A stretch of 64,000 nt of DNA from Chlorobiaceae bacterium (GTDB lineage Bacteria; Bacteroidota; Chlorobiia; Chlorobiales; Chlorobiaceae), in the NCBI GenBank assembly GCA_013335405.1, contig JAAXVR010000002.1, positions 54,837 through 118,836 on the forward strand, in the 5' to 3' direction. Both the position numbers and the translations under genes were made by a program. The notes beneath the pieces are model-generated. The model ran no database searches. It was not told the DNA's origin and was given only the letters and a program-made list of their open reading frames with translations. How positions within the stretch are numbered: position 1 is the stretch's first letter; each line of letters starts with the position of its first letter. Below are positions 47,975 to 57,602 of this stretch, piece after piece.

Positions 47975-49648
47975 TTACATCGATTCGGGGGCGGAAATTC
48001 CAAGTACCCGGAATCCGTTGCGGAGCACCTGGCGTGTTGCAAGGGAAAGCAGGAGTCTCGCTTCCGAAATCTCCCGATCAGCCTTAAGAATAGGACACTC
48101 CTGATAAAATCTGTGGTAATGTTCCGCAAGGGAGTGGAGGTACTCCACCATTTTCTGCGGTTCGAGGAGCCTCAGGCTGGTTCTCGCCCAATGAGGGTAT
48201 TCGAGCAGCGAGAATCCCAACTGGATCTCGGACGGGGATTCAAGGCGGCGCAGAGCTTTGTAATCCACGACATGTTCATGATTGAATCCCGTTTCCTGTA
48301 AGGCCATTCTGAGGAGGCTGCAGATTCTTGCGTGGGCATACTGAAGATAAAAAACAGGATTGTCCTTTGTCTGTTTTTTTGCGAGCTCCACATCGAAGTT
48401 CAGGTGCGAATCTTTCCCGCGCATGATGAAAAAGAGCCTCGTAGCGTCAGCCCCGACGTCGTCGATCAGATCATCGAGCAGGTCCGCGTTTCCTTTGCGG
48501 GTTGACATCTTCAGGGTCTGGCCGTCGACGGTCGTGGTGACGAACTGATTGATCGCTATCTCGATGCGTCCGGTATCGTAACCGAGTATTTTCAGCGCTT
48601 CGAGGACATCAGGGTACTCATCAATGTGGTCAGCACCGAACACATTGATCATGCGGTCGAATTTCCGGTCGAACTTCGTGATATGGTAGGCGATGTCAGG
48701 CAACCGGTAACTTGGCTCTCCAGTAGATTTAATGAGAACCTTGTCTTTTTCCTGTCCGAGTTTGGTCGTCAGAAACCATGTGGCGCCGTCATAAAAACCG
48801 ATGAACCCTTTCGACACGAGGGCGTCGATAACCCGCTGGTTGGGCGAAGCTCTTTCACTCTCTTTCAGGTAAAGGGTATGTTCGTTGAAAAATGAGTCGT
48901 GCCGGATGCCGAGACGTTCGAGGGTAACTCTGATGGAGTTGAAAATAACGGTTTCCGCCGCTTCCTTGAAAACCTCAAGCCCTTCGGTATCAGCAAGCAC
49001 TGTGCTGTGCTCCATGAAAAGAACTTCGGCGATATCCCTGATATAGGCCCCCTGATAGTGGGTGGCAGGAAAAACGGTATCGTGCCCGCAGAGTTCGAGA
49101 TAGCGGTACCTCACCGACTCGGCGAGGATCGTCATCTGTTTGCCGGCATCGTTGTAGTAATATTCACGGGTGACCCTGTACCCCTGGGTTTCAAGCAGGT
49201 TCGCGATGCAGTCGCCGAGGACGCCGCCTCTTCCCCTTCCGATCGTCAGCGGTCCGGTAGGATTGGCGCTCACATATTCAACTACGGCAGTGAGGCCTTT
49301 TCCGGCGGTTCCTTTTCCGAATTGATCACCACGGGCAAGGATCTGCTCGACCGATGTCATGATAAAAAGCGGGGAGAGGAAGAAATTGATGAAGCCAGGG
49401 CCGGCCACATCGATTTTCGAGACGGTTCCGGGAGGAAACTTCAGGTGTCTGATCACTTCCGCTGCGAGTTCCCTGGGGTTCCTTCTGCACTCTTTGGCGG
49501 AGAGCAGCGCGATGTTTGTCGAAAAATCACCGAACTTCCTGTCGGAAGGCTGTTCGATATGGACAGGTTTTCCTGTTTCGATCCCGGCGGATTTCAGGGC
49601 ATCGGTAATGAACGGAACAAAAAATTCATACATCGGCTTCGATATCAA
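47975..49648 (-). CDS. argS: Arginyl-tRNA synthetase
   Basis: 557 residues, class I. N-terminal Add-1 domain, then the HIGH region [19 protein letters not shown] and the KMSKS-like KMSTRKGN, and a helical C-terminal domain ending [17 protein letters not shown], as expected for ArgRS. In the HIGH box the usual second histidine is an arginine (TIGR). The gene's start overlaps the HAD gene's stop by 4 bases, so the two are transcribed together. Confidence 0.96.
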   Translation of the reverse strand: MISKPMYEFFVPFITDALKSAGIETGKPVHIEQPSDRKFGDFSTNIALLSAKECRRNPRELAAEVIRHLKFPPGTVSKIDVAGPGFINFFLSPLFIMTSVEQILARGDQFGKGTAGKGLTAVVEYVSANPTGPLTIGRGRGGVLGDCIANLLETQGYRVTREYYYNDAGKQMTILAESVRYRYLELCGHDTVFPATHYQGAYIRDIAEVLFMEHSTVLADTEGLEVFKEAAETVIFNSIRVTLERLGIRHDSFFNEHTLYLKESERASPNQRVIDALVSKGFIGFYDGATWFLTTKLGQEKDKVLIKSTGEPSYRLPDIAYHITKFDRKFDRMINVFGADHIDEYPDVLEALKILGYDTGRIEIAINQFVTTTVDGQTLKMSTRKGNADLLDDLIDDVGADATRLFFIMRGKDSHLNFDVELAKKQTKDNPVFYLQYAHARICSLLRMALQETGFNHEHVVDYKALRRLESPSEIQLGFSLLEYPHWARTSLRLLEPQKMVEYLHSLAEHYHRFYQECPILKADREISEARLLLSLATRQVLRNGFRVLGISAPESM

Positions 49649-50343
49649 AGGGTCATGGATTTCCCGTTGGCGAGTTTTGCGATGAGGTCCGAAGGCAGAA
49701 GTCCCGTGAAATCGCCTGTGACCTCGAGAATATTGTCGAAAGAAGCGAATGCATCGGCGTCATTTGTCGTCGTTATCGCTACACACTGCATTCCAGCGCT
49801 TCGTGCGGCCTCAACACCGGGGAGGGCATCTTCGAAGACAATGCAGGAGGATGGATCGACGCCGAGGAGTTCGGCTGCACGGAGGAAAATATCCGGATGG
49901 GGTTTGCCGCGTTCTACGTCATATGCGCTCACGACGGCACCGAAAGTTCCTGTCAGTCCAAGGAGTCCGAGCAGGTACCTGATGTTGGAATGCCCTGCTC
50001 CTGTCCCAATGCCGAGGCTTATGCCGCTTTTTTCAGAAGCATGCAGGAATACGTCCAGGCCGGGCATCGGTCTGATGCGATCGCGGTACATGACACGGTA
50101 CAGAAAATCCTTGAGCTCGGTAAGTCGTTCGGCCTCTGCATGGCCTATGTCAGGGTCGAGAAAATAACGGAGGACATCGAGTCCTTTCATGCCGGCGGTT
50201 TCAACCAGATACCTTTCGGCATCGAGCCCTTCGAGTCCGAAATCCCTGAAGAGTTCCACCCACGATTCGGCATGAAAGCGCATGTTGTCGGTCAGGACTC
50301 CGTCCATATCGAAAATGAATGCGTATGTTCTTGTATCGGGCAT
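49645..50343 (-). CDS. HAD-superfamily phosphatase, beta-phosphoglucomutase-like
   Basis: 232 residues. Motif [13 protein letters not shown] with both aspartates, a helical cap domain, motif III with the lysine of [17 protein letters not shown] and motif [16 protein letters not shown]. This subgroup includes beta-phosphoglucomutases and small sugar-phosphate or nucleotide phosphatases; the substrate is not evident. It lies between trpS (3 bases upstream) and argS (4-base overlap). Confidence 0.88.
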   Translation of the reverse strand: MPDTRTYAFIFDMDGVLTDNMRFHAESWVELFRDFGLEGLDAERYLVETAGMKGLDVLRYFLDPDIGHAEAERLTELKDFLYRVMYRDRIRPMPGLDVFLHASEKSGISLGIGTGAGHSNIRYLLGLLGLTGTFGAVVSAYDVERGKPHPDIFLRAAELLGVDPSSCIVFEDALPGVEAARSAGMQCVAITTTNDADAFASFDNILEVTGDFTGLLPSDLIAKLANGKSMTL

Positions 50344-50346
50344 GGG

Positions 50347-51393
50347 TTACAGGTCGATGCTGATGGTTTTTTCACCAAGCCTCATGGCTTCTCTCACCTC
50401 ACGCATCGTGTGCCCGGCAATTTCCCTCGCACGGGATTCGCCTTCCAGGAGGATATTTCTGACAAGACCCATATCGGATTCATAAGAGTGCCTGCGCTCG
50501 AGGAGCGGAGCCAGTTCCGAGGAAATGTTTTCCGAACAGAGCTTTTTGCAGTCCACGCAGCCGAGCGAACCGCTGCGGCATCCCTCTTCGACGGAAGCGA
50601 GCTTGTCCGGGGCGGTGAATTTTTCATGGTAACTGAACACCGTGCAGATTTCCGGCCGACCGGGATCGTTTCTGCGTACTTTCTGCGTATCAGTCACGGC
50701 GTTCCTCATTTTTTTCTGTACTTCGTCCGGGGAGTCCGAGAGATATATGGTGTTGCCCAGGGATTTCGACATCTTGGCTTTGCCATCGAGCCCTACAAGC
50801 CTCGAGAATTTCGTGATTTTCGGTTCTGGTTCCGGAAAGACGTCGCCGAATACCGGATGGGTGAAGTGGTTGTTGAATTTACGCGCGATTTCGCGGGTGA
50901 TTTCCACATGCGGGATCTGGTCTTCCCCGACAGGAACCACATTACCTTTGTACAGGAGGATATCGGCAGCCTGCAGGACCGGATAGCCGAGATGGCCATA
51001 CACCAGCGACTCCATGTTCAGGTCGCGCACCTGCTCCTTGAGGGTCGGGTTCCTTTCGAGCCGGGAAGAGGTGATGAGCATCGAGAAAATCAGAAACAGT
51101 TCCGCATGTTCCTTTATCTGTGACTGGCGGAACACGGGACTTTTTTCCGGATCGACCCCTGCCGCAAGCCAGTCGATCAGCATGTCCATCGTATGGTCAT
51201 AGATGTCTGCCGTGTCCAGCGATGTCGTAAGGTTATGGTAGTCGGCAATGAGGAAGCAGGTTTCGTATACCCGGGATCCGTCGATATTCAGCAGGTTCTG
51301 CTGCGCTACCCAGTTTTCCAGTGCCCCGGTATAGTGTCCGAGGTGGAGTTTTCCTGTTGGACGCATCCCGCTTAAAATTCGCAGTGTACCCAT
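50347..51393 (-). CDS. trpS: Tryptophanyl-tRNA synthetase
   Basis: 348 residues, class I. HIGH box in GMRPTGKLHLGHYTGALENW and KMSKS loop AKMSKSLGNTIYLSD. The residues between include VYGHLGYPVLQAADILLYKG and VPVGEDQIPHVEITREIA, the tryptophan-pocket region. First gene of a minus-strand trpS-HAD-argS block. Confidence 0.96.
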   Translation of the reverse strand: MGTLRILSGMRPTGKLHLGHYTGALENWVAQQNLLNIDGSRVYETCFLIADYHNLTTSLDTADIYDHTMDMLIDWLAAGVDPEKSPVFRQSQIKEHAELFLIFSMLITSSRLERNPTLKEQVRDLNMESLVYGHLGYPVLQAADILLYKGNVVPVGEDQIPHVEITREIARKFNNHFTHPVFGDVFPEPEPKITKFSRLVGLDGKAKMSKSLGNTIYLSDSPDEVQKKMRNAVTDTQKVRRNDPGRPEICTVFSYHEKFTAPDKLASVEEGCRSGSLGCVDCKKLCSENISSELAPLLERRHSYESDMGLVRNILLEGESRAREIAGHTMREVREAMRLGEKTISIDL

Positions 51394-51588
51394 ATCTTGG
51401 TTATTGCCGCACCATCCGGCAGCAATGCGGCCGTTTCATGCAGGATCAGTTAATGTTCGAGAGGGCCGGATGCAGTCCGGATTGTCAGTAAAAGCCTATG
51501 AAGTTATAACAGTTGCCAGAAAGATAAAAGGCTTTTATTTGTTTTTTATTCTGATTCCGCTATATTACCCAACTTGTTTTTGAACTTC

Positions 51589-51618
51589 TTGACAGAAGAG
51601 CTCGAAAACCGATATATT
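51589..51618 (+). promoter_or_regulatory. Sigma-70-type promoter of the SRP RNA gene
   Basis: TTGACA at 51589-51594 and TATATT at 51613-51618, spaced 18 bases, put transcription start near 51625, right at the beginning of the SRP RNA. Confidence 0.75.
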
Positions 51619-51620
51619 AG

Positions 51621-51720
51621 GAGAGTAAGTCCTATACAACGTTCAGTTACCCAACCATGTCAGGTCCGGAAGGAAGCAGCATCCGGTAATATGAACGTGT
51701 GATATAGCAAGCTTACTCTC
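51621..51720 (+). ncRNA. ffs: Bacterial signal recognition particle RNA (4.5S, small type)
   Basis: The universally conserved apical loop sequence CAGGTCCGGAAGGAAGCAGC is present, with the pairing partner CATCCGG after it. The ends GAGAGTAAG and CTTACTCTC pair perfectly and are followed by TTTTTTT, so the basal helix doubles as terminator. About 96-100 nucleotides, the usual size for the small bacterial form. It guides membrane proteins to the translocon with Ffh. The 5' end is approximate. Confidence 0.95.
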
Positions 51721-51763
51721 TTTTTTTATTTATTTTATTTCAATGGATACAAAGAGACACGCT

Positions 51764-52813
51764 ATGGAAACAGGAGTCAGAAAAGAGGAGTTGTTGAACG
51801 CGCCGGTAAGGCATATCGACATCAAGCAGTTGAATATCGTTCCGTTTGTCGACCAGATGGGTGACACGGCATTCCAGGCAAGGAACCTGCAGAGAGCTGC
51901 CCGGATCGTTGACCTCATGCAGCAGGACAAGGAGTGTGCCGTTATACTCACACTCGCAGGCTCCCTTATCAGTGCCGGCCTGAAACAGGTCATTATCGAC
52001 ATGCTCGAGCACAATATGGTCGATGCTATTGTTTCGACAGGCGCCAATATCGTCGACCAGGACTTTTTTGAAGCGCTGGGTTTCCGCCACTACCAGGGAA
52101 CTCCTTTCATCGACGACGCCATCCTCAGGGAGATGCATATCGATCGTATCTACGATACCTATATCGACGAGGACGACCTGCGCGTCTGCGACGATACCAC
52201 GGCGGTTATCGCTGACTCCATGCGGCCCGGCGTTTACTCTTCCCGTGAATTCATCGTGGAAATGGCAAGGTATATCGAGAAAAACAACCTTGATAAAAAC
52301 TCTATTGTCTATAAAGCCTACGAAAAAGGAGTCCCGATTTTCTGCCCGGCATTTTCAGATTGCTCGGCAGGCTTCGGTCTGGTCCACCACCAGTGGAACA
52401 ATCCTGACAAGCATGTAGCCATCGACTCAGTGAAGGATTTCCGAGAGCTCACCAGGATCAAGATTGAAAACGACAAGACAGGCATCTTCATGATCGGCGG
52501 CGGTGTTCCGAAGAACTTTACCCAGGACATCGTTGTGGCTGCCGAGGTGCTCGGTTACGAAGATGTCACGATGCATACCTATGCCGTACAGATCACGGTC
52601 GCCGATGAGCGGGACGGTGCGCTTTCAGGATCGACTCTCAAGGAGGCCAGTTCGTGGGGAAAAGTTGACACGGTCCACGAACAGATGGTATTTGCCGAAG
52701 CCACCATCGCCATGCCGCTCATCGCCGGTTACGCCTACCACAAACGCAACTGGGAAGGCCGCCAGGCAAAGAATTTCAACGCAATGCTCGACCGCCAACA
52801 GGTAACCGCCTAA
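51764..52813 (+). CDS. Deoxyhypusine synthase-like protein
   Basis: 349 residues (356 if it starts at 51743). The DHS family pattern is clear: [56 protein letters not shown] and [10 protein letters not shown], the last holding the lysine that forms the enzyme-imine in eukaryotic DHS. Bacteria have no eIF5A to modify, and related bacterial proteins are believed to act in polyamine (for example homospermidine) metabolism. AAAGAGA before 51764 favours that start. It lies just after the SRP RNA terminator and 10 bases before transaldolase. Confidence 0.87.
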   Translation: METGVRKEELLNAPVRHIDIKQLNIVPFVDQMGDTAFQARNLQRAARIVDLMQQDKECAVILTLAGSLISAGLKQVIIDMLEHNMVDAIVSTGANIVDQDFFEALGFRHYQGTPFIDDAILREMHIDRIYDTYIDEDDLRVCDDTTAVIADSMRPGVYSSREFIVEMARYIEKNNLDKNSIVYKAYEKGVPIFCPAFSDCSAGFGLVHHQWNNPDKHVAIDSVKDFRELTRIKIENDKTGIFMIGGGVPKNFTQDIVVAAEVLGYEDVTMHTYAVQITVADERDGALSGSTLKEASSWGKVDTVHEQMVFAEATIAMPLIAGYAYHKRNWEGRQAKNFNAMLDRQQVTA

Positions 52814-52823
52814 GGGAGAACCA

Positions 52824-53492
52824 ATGAAATTTTTCATCGATACAGCCAATCTTGACGAAATACGCGCTGCGGCCGAGCTCGGCATGCTTGATGGCGTGAC
52901 GACAAACCCGTCGCTGATCGCCAAAATCGCAGGCGATCCCGGCAACTTCACCTACCGTGACTTCAAAGAGCATATCGCCCGCATCTGCGAGATCGTCGAA
53001 GGTCCCGTCAGCGCCGAAGTGACCTGCCTCGACTCGAGGGAGATGATCGTCGAGGGCGAGGAACTCGCTGACATCCATGAAAACGTCGTCATCAAGTGCC
53101 CGCTTACTATAGACGGTCTCAAGGCAATCAGGCATTTTTCCGATCACGGCATCCGAACCAACGCCACGCTGGTGTTTTCCCCGAATCAGGCCCTGCTTGC
53201 CGCCAAGGCCGGCGCGAGCTTTGTCAGTCCATTCGTCGGCAGGCTTGACGATATCAGCACGGAAGGCATGGCTCTTGTGGAGCAGATTGTCCACATCTAC
53301 GATAATTACGGCTATGCAACGGAGGTTATTGTCGCGAGCGTTCGCCATCCGCAGCACGTTGTTGAATCCGCCATGCTCGGCGCCGATATCGCAACCATTC
53401 CCTTCAGCGTCATCAGGCAGCTTGTCAATCACCCGCTCACCGATCTCGGGCTGAAGAAATTCATGGAAGATGCTTCGGTGATGAAGAAGTAG
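52824..53492 (+). CDS. tal: Transaldolase, small MipB/TalC type
   Basis: 222 residues, a TIM barrel of the short transaldolase group. Signatures: [33 protein letters not shown], the Schiff-base lysine in [14 protein letters not shown], and [20 protein letters not shown]. Members are either transaldolases or fructose-6-phosphate aldolases. GGGAGAA lies before the ATG. It is followed by a terminator. Confidence 0.93.
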   Translation: MKFFIDTANLDEIRAAAELGMLDGVTTNPSLIAKIAGDPGNFTYRDFKEHIARICEIVEGPVSAEVTCLDSREMIVEGEELADIHENVVIKCPLTIDGLKAIRHFSDHGIRTNATLVFSPNQALLAAKAGASFVSPFVGRLDDISTEGMALVEQIVHIYDNYGYATEVIVASVRHPQHVVESAMLGADIATIPFSVIRQLVNHPLTDLGLKKFMEDASVMKK

Positions 53493-53819
53493 GCCTTGCC
53501 TGCACCTTTCAGATTCCACTCAAGCCGGATATGCTTTACATCTCCGGCTTTTTTATTTTGTTGATCCGGGGATAATACGGAACGGGGTTATAATAGGGCG
53601 CCGGGAATTCTTTCTGCATCATGCCATGGATGCCCTCGTCCTGACGGTCTCATCCTGAGAAGCGAATTGAGAGCTGATTGCGCATAGGCATGTCATCCAT
53701 GAAATTCACGCCGAGCTCTTCAAAATGCGTTGTACCTCAATCAACGTTTCTGTTTTCCGGTGAGCTTCGTTGCTTGCGGGCGCGGTTGCATTTCGTTTCA
53801 GCAGATAATGTGTATGGCT
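53493..53819. other. Intergenic region between transaldolase and rlpA
   Basis: 327 bases between convergent genes. It contains the terminator described next. The rest shows no gene that I can support; a few short minus-strand stretches read like protein but are broken by stops. Confidence 0.5.
53522..53554 (+). terminator. Terminator after transaldolase
   Basis: AAGCCGGA and TCCGGCTT with a 13-base loop, followed by TTTTATTTTG, starting 30 bases after the stop codon. Confidence 0.88.
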
Positions 53820-54326
53820 TCATCTCGAGATCACCTCGACCCTGACTTTGGCAGTCCCCTTTTCATAGAACCCCAGCTTCTTTGCCGCTTCCGCACTCAG
53901 GTCGATGACCCTGTCGTCGACAAAAGGTCCCCGATCGTTGACCCTCACGATAATGGATACTTTCGTGTCGAGGTTCGTGACCTTGACAACTGAAGGGAGC
54001 GGCAGGTATTTATGGGCTGCGCTGGGCCGGGAGGGATCGAAAGTTTCTCCGTAGGCGGTAGGCTGCCCATTGTGCTGATCGAGGGTTTCCTGCCCGTACC
54101 ATGAAGCGGTGCCGGTTTCCTCATATGCGAGGGATTCCTCGTAGGCCATGGGAACGTAAATCCTGCCGTTTATGATATACGGGGTATTCTTGATTTTTCC
54201 GAGGCGGTAAGCCTCTTCAGGGGAAATCCCCCCGGTTACGTTCTTTGAGGAAGTGAACTCTCCTGTCGAGCAGGCAGTGAGATACAGCGTCATGAGGACG
54301 CATAACGAGAGGTGGAGCCTGCGCAT
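53820..54326 (-). CDS. rlpA: RlpA-like lipoprotein (septal ring lytic transglycosylase family)
   Basis: 168 residues. Lipoprotein signal MRRLHLSLCVLMTLYLTAC with the lipidated cysteine at about residue 19, then a double-psi beta-barrel domain: TGTASWYGQETLDQHNGQPT, GETFDPSRPSAAHKYLPL, VRVNDRGPFVDDRVIDLS. The catalytic-type Asp in NDRGP and the His in AAHKYLP are present. No SPOR domain follows, so this is the short form. The frame is open to 54392; the ATG at 54326 gives a proper lipoprotein signal. Confidence 0.88.
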   Translation of the reverse strand: MRRLHLSLCVLMTLYLTACSTGEFTSSKNVTGGISPEEAYRLGKIKNTPYIINGRIYVPMAYEESLAYEETGTASWYGQETLDQHNGQPTAYGETFDPSRPSAAHKYLPLPSVVKVTNLDTKVSIIVRVNDRGPFVDDRVIDLSAEAAKKLGFYEKGTAKVRVEVISR

Positions 54327-54976
54327 GATTGAGGTTGTTGCGGTGAACAGGTTTTTTAATAATAATAGAGAATTTGCGGAAATAATTGCCACACCGGATA
54401 CGCTGCTTTCTCCGGTTATTCTGATCCTGACGGCTCCCTTTTACTTTATTTATTTACGAAATAAGAGGTTATGTTTTATTCGGTCAACGAACAGGGCAGC
54501 AGGAATGCTCAATTACATGAGCACTTTTTCCCTTCCTGCTTGATTGTTCAATTGCGCTGTCTCATGCAGGTGTCTGTCTCGATGATTTGTGCTTCGGATC
54601 CACCTTCAATCCGCTTTTCGGGATCGATCTGTCGGTAACGTAGGGGTTTATCCGTGAACTTTTGTCGGTTCTGCCGTTTTCAAATTTCCCGATCAGATCG
54701 GAACAGCTCTGCAGTTCACCATTTCTTGCCGCAATACCGTTCTTTTCCGACTTCAGGACTCGATTCGATTGCGTTCATCACAGGCTTTTCATGGCTGTTT
54801 TTAAAGTATAGAGCGACATTGCTCACCATTACAGGGAACGCGATGCCTGACTGAACCGTAGTTCATTTCTGCCCCCGCAACCCCATAAAGCCGAAAGGCC
54901 CCGGAACACAGGGGCCTTTCGGCTTTGTATCCGGGACACTGAGGCTCTCTGGCCGTCCCGGCTGTCGTATTCTTTT
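54327..54976. other. 650-base region with a possible decayed small gene
   Basis: No intact gene is evident. On the minus strand a 37-codon frame (54829 down to 54716, starting MVSNVALYFKNSHEKP) and then a second frame running to a stop at 54563 (containing DLIGKFENGRTDKSSR and KVDPKHKSS) read like one protein interrupted by a frameshift. On the plus strand 54654-54854 is also open (66 codons). I cannot name either. The strong hairpin at 54887 lies at the right end. Confidence 0.3.
54887..54926. terminator. Perfect 16-base-pair hairpin
   Basis: AAAGCCGAAAGGCCCC and GGGGCCTTTCGGCTTT flank an 8-base loop. It lies about 50 bases after the stop of the minus-strand HExxH gene and probably ends its transcript. 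T-runs on both sides are short (TTT). Confidence 0.8.
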
Positions 54977-55618
54977 TTACCTTGATGCTGTCATGACGTT
55001 TACGGTGCTGATCCTTGCGAGAACCTTCTGGATGAAGCGTTCGAGCTCTGCGGGGAAGCGGTTGATCGTTGTTCCGTAGTTCGGGGAGGTGTAACCCGCA
55101 AAAGCTTCTGCCCAGTATTCGGATTCGTTGGTTCTTGCATAGTTGCTCGGTGCAAAGCCATATTTCGACTCAAGGCTCCTGACCAGTGTTTTCCATTCGC
55201 CGTTGTTGACATTGAGCCTGATATCGATAACATGGCCGAACTCATGGCGGAGGGTGCGTTCCATGTTGTTCGTCGAGAAGGTTATTTCGTCCCTGTCCGG
55301 GTTGTACATTCCCCTGTTGCTGTCGAGCACGTTCATGCGGGTAACCTTCGGAAGAGTGATCGAGAAGGAGTCGCAGACCCTGGTGATTTCCCTGTTGATT
55401 CTGTTCAGCCTTTCCAGCCTCTGTTCCTCGGGGATGCTTTCGCCGTAAGTGTTGCTCTTGTATGCGACGAAGTAGGTTGTGTTTTTTGCTGTCTGTTCTG
55501 CATCTGCAAGAGTTGCTGCAGGAGAGAAGCTTGTCGATGCGAGGAGCGTGGCGGAAGTGAAGAGCGACAGCGCTATTGCTGCTGCGGTTGCCAGGTTTTT
55601 CAGGGTTGCGTTTTTCAT
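54977..55618 (-). CDS. Exported protein with HExxH zinc-protease motif, function unknown
   Basis: 213 residues from an ATG with AAGGAGA 6-7 bases upstream. A Sec signal peptide (residues 1-27: hydrophobic AAAIALSLFTSATLLA) is followed by a domain with LRHEFGHVID (HExxH, zinc-binding) and, 30-odd residues later, SEYWAEAFAGY, whose glutamates could supply the third ligand as in gluzincins. The rest (NTYGESIPEEQRLERLNRIN, GMYNPDRDEITFS) is not familiar to me. It is likely periplasmic or secreted. No partner gene is adjacent. Confidence 0.75.
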   Translation of the reverse strand: MKNATLKNLATAAAIALSLFTSATLLASTSFSPAATLADAEQTAKNTTYFVAYKSNTYGESIPEEQRLERLNRINREITRVCDSFSITLPKVTRMNVLDSNRGMYNPDRDEITFSTNNMERTLRHEFGHVIDIRLNVNNGEWKTLVRSLESKYGFAPSNYARTNESEYWAEAFAGYTSPNYGTTINRFPAELERFIQKVLARISTVNVMTASR

Positions 55619-56104
55619 GGTGACTCTCCTTTGCTTCTCTTCAGTTTTGTTGTGCTTCAAGAGAAGAATTGCAAGAGTCGTGCCAGAGATATCTAAGTGT
55701 AATTATAGCATATGTTTATGCGGTTTAGTGTTGGGTGTCGACTGTGTCAGGATGACTCGATCAGGGTGTGGGGGTTATTGTGTCAAATTGTTTCAGTACA
55801 GATAAATTACACCAGTGCGCCATATTGCAGTTGTGGCAAGCATGAGCGGGTTTCCGGGAAGAATTGTCTGAGAAGAGGGTGAAGCAGTTGTGTTATTTCT
55901 GTTAACTTATTTTTATAATGTTGATTAATGGTATTTTTCTTGCGTTTTTCGGAAGTCGTGTTGTGTCATGATGATGCAGTCGAAAGAGCTTTTTTTGTTG
56001 TATCATATTGAGCCTTCCGCTTCGATTGTATCACTGTCCGCTGTTCCTCAATACAGCCACCAGTAAGGCTTGGCGAGGCAAAAGGAACAGAAAGCGGGCC
56101 CGGG
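55619..56104. other. Divergent intergenic region before the cyclase-family gene
   Basis: 486 bases, AT-rich in the middle (around 55895-55935, including TATAATGTTGATTAATGG). It must hold the promoters for the two divergent neighbours. I see no gene, RNA or repeat in it. Confidence 0.45.
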
Positions 56105-56803
56105 ATGTTCTTTGAATTTGATGCGTCCGTCCATAAAAAAATGTTAAAAATGCAATTCTTCGATCTGACCCATCCCATCGTTCCGGGTATGCCAGTCTAT
56201 CCCGGTAGCCCCGGGCCGGTTTTCACTTCCCTCTGTTCATTGGCAGAGCATGGATTTACAGAGCAGCTTATTTCATTGAGCACACATACGGGTACGCATG
56301 TCGATCTGCCATCGCATATGCTCTCGGATACAGGCACTCTTGATGATTTCGGTCCGGAGCGTTTTTTCGGGCAGGGGCTGGTGGTCGATGTTGGCGTTCC
56401 TGAAGGTGGGATTGTCACGCTCGACAGCATGCTTCGCTATGAACGCGATATGCACTCATGCGAATTTCTGCTGTTGTGTTCGGGATGGAGCCGATACTGG
56501 GGAAAGCCCGGCTATTTCGAGGGGTATCCTGTGCTTGCCGACGATGCGGCGAGATGGATATGCGGTTTCGGGCTCAAAGGCATCGGTGTGGACATGATTT
56601 CAGTTGATGCGCCGGGCGATACCGTTTTTCCCCTTCATAAACTTTTTCTGGGAAAAGAGATAATCATCATTGAAAACCTCGTCAACCTCTCGCCGCTGAT
56701 ACGTCGCACGTTCATGTTCTCCTGCTTTCCGATGAAAATCGGAGGGGGGGAAGCTTCTCCGTCGAGGGCGGTAGCGATAACGGGGAAATGGGAAATGACA
56801 TGA
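56105..56803 (+). CDS. Cyclase/kynurenine-formamidase-family hydrolase
   Basis: 232 residues. The family metal motif is complete: STHTGTHVDLPSHM (HxGTHxDxPxH), preceded by DLTHPIVPGMPVYPGSPGP and followed by GVDMISVDAPGD. These enzymes hydrolyse N-formylkynurenine or similar cyclic or amide substrates; context (next to fumarate reductase) does not identify the substrate. Later ATGs at 56141 or 56150 are possible starts since the extra N-terminal residues are not conserved. It ends 87 bases before frdC. Confidence 0.85.
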   Translation: MFFEFDASVHKKMLKMQFFDLTHPIVPGMPVYPGSPGPVFTSLCSLAEHGFTEQLISLSTHTGTHVDLPSHMLSDTGTLDDFGPERFFGQGLVVDVGVPEGGIVTLDSMLRYERDMHSCEFLLLCSGWSRYWGKPGYFEGYPVLADDAARWICGFGLKGIGVDMISVDAPGDTVFPLHKLFLGKEIIIIENLVNLSPLIRRTFMFSCFPMKIGGGEASPSRAVAITGKWEMT

Positions 56804-56889
56804 TTTATTTATTGCAACTTCCGTCATGGAGCATTACATTTCGCACACGGGAAATACTCCCTGTTCTTTTCCATCGAAATAACCATTGT

Positions 56890-57549
56890 ATGAACACTAT
56901 GCTGTTTTCATCCATTGCCAGAAAGACGCTCATGGCTCTTGCCGGGCTTTTTCTTGTTACCTTCCTGTGTGTGCATCTGGGAATCAACCTGATGCTTCTG
57001 CGAGATGACGGAGGCGAAACATTCACGTCGGCAGCCCGGTTCATGGGTACAAACCCATTCATCAGGACAACCGAAATCGTTCTTTTCTCCGGGTTTCTCG
57101 TCCATATTTTTTTCGGCCTCTGGGTATCTGTCCAGAACCGTGCTGCAAGGGTCAAGTCCTATGTTATAGGGAACAGGTCTGAAACGTCCCTCCTCTCGAA
57201 ATATATGTTTCATACCGGCATCGTTGTCCTCATCTTCCTCGCCCTTCATTTCATCGATTTCTATTTCATCAAGATCGGTCTTGTGGCACCTCCTGCCGGA
57301 ATCGAGGCTCACGATTTCTATCATCGTACACTCCTCCTTTTCTCAAGCCCGATATATTCGGCTTTCTATATCGTCAGTTTCCTCTTTCTCGGTTTTCACC
57401 TGAACCATGCCTTCCAGTCGGCATTCCAGACCCTCGGCCTTAATCACACGCGGTATATGGGTGCGGTCAGATTCATCGGTTCGGCTTATTCAGTGTTCAT
57501 CACGGCAGGGTTCAGCCTTGTGCCGCTATACATCTACTTTTTCAAATAA
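56890..57549 (+). CDS. frdC: Fumarate reductase/succinate dehydrogenase cytochrome b subunit
   Basis: 219 residues with five membrane helices and histidines suited to two b hemes ([54 protein letters not shown]). This is the single large anchor type found in Bacteroidetes, Wolinella and Bacillus rather than the two-subunit anchor of E. coli. It binds quinone and passes electrons to or from the FrdAB pair. Open frame extends upstream, but the ATG at 56890 gives a natural N-terminus. Order is C-A-B. Confidence 0.92.
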   Translation: MNTMLFSSIARKTLMALAGLFLVTFLCVHLGINLMLLRDDGGETFTSAARFMGTNPFIRTTEIVLFSGFLVHIFFGLWVSVQNRAARVKSYVIGNRSETSLLSKYMFHTGIVVLIFLALHFIDFYFIKIGLVAPPAGIEAHDFYHRTLLLFSSPIYSAFYIVSFLFLGFHLNHAFQSAFQTLGLNHTRYMGAVRFIGSAYSVFITAGFSLVPLYIYFFK

Positions 57550-57602
57550 GAGAGGCAGATGACGACCGTGTTTTTACCCGCAAACCTTTATCACCCTCTT
57601 CA

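Noticed and set aside
48899..51123. Two long plus-strand frames over argS, the HAD gene and trpS
   Set aside because: All three minus-strand genes show catalytic motifs and 3-4 base spacing typical of an operon.
53560..53740. Minus-strand fragments reading like protein (for example MDDMPMRNQLSIRF and MMQKEFPAPYYNP)
   Set aside because: Each is under 35 codons, interrupted by stops, without ribosome site, and one overlaps the transaldolase terminator; not enough to call a gene.
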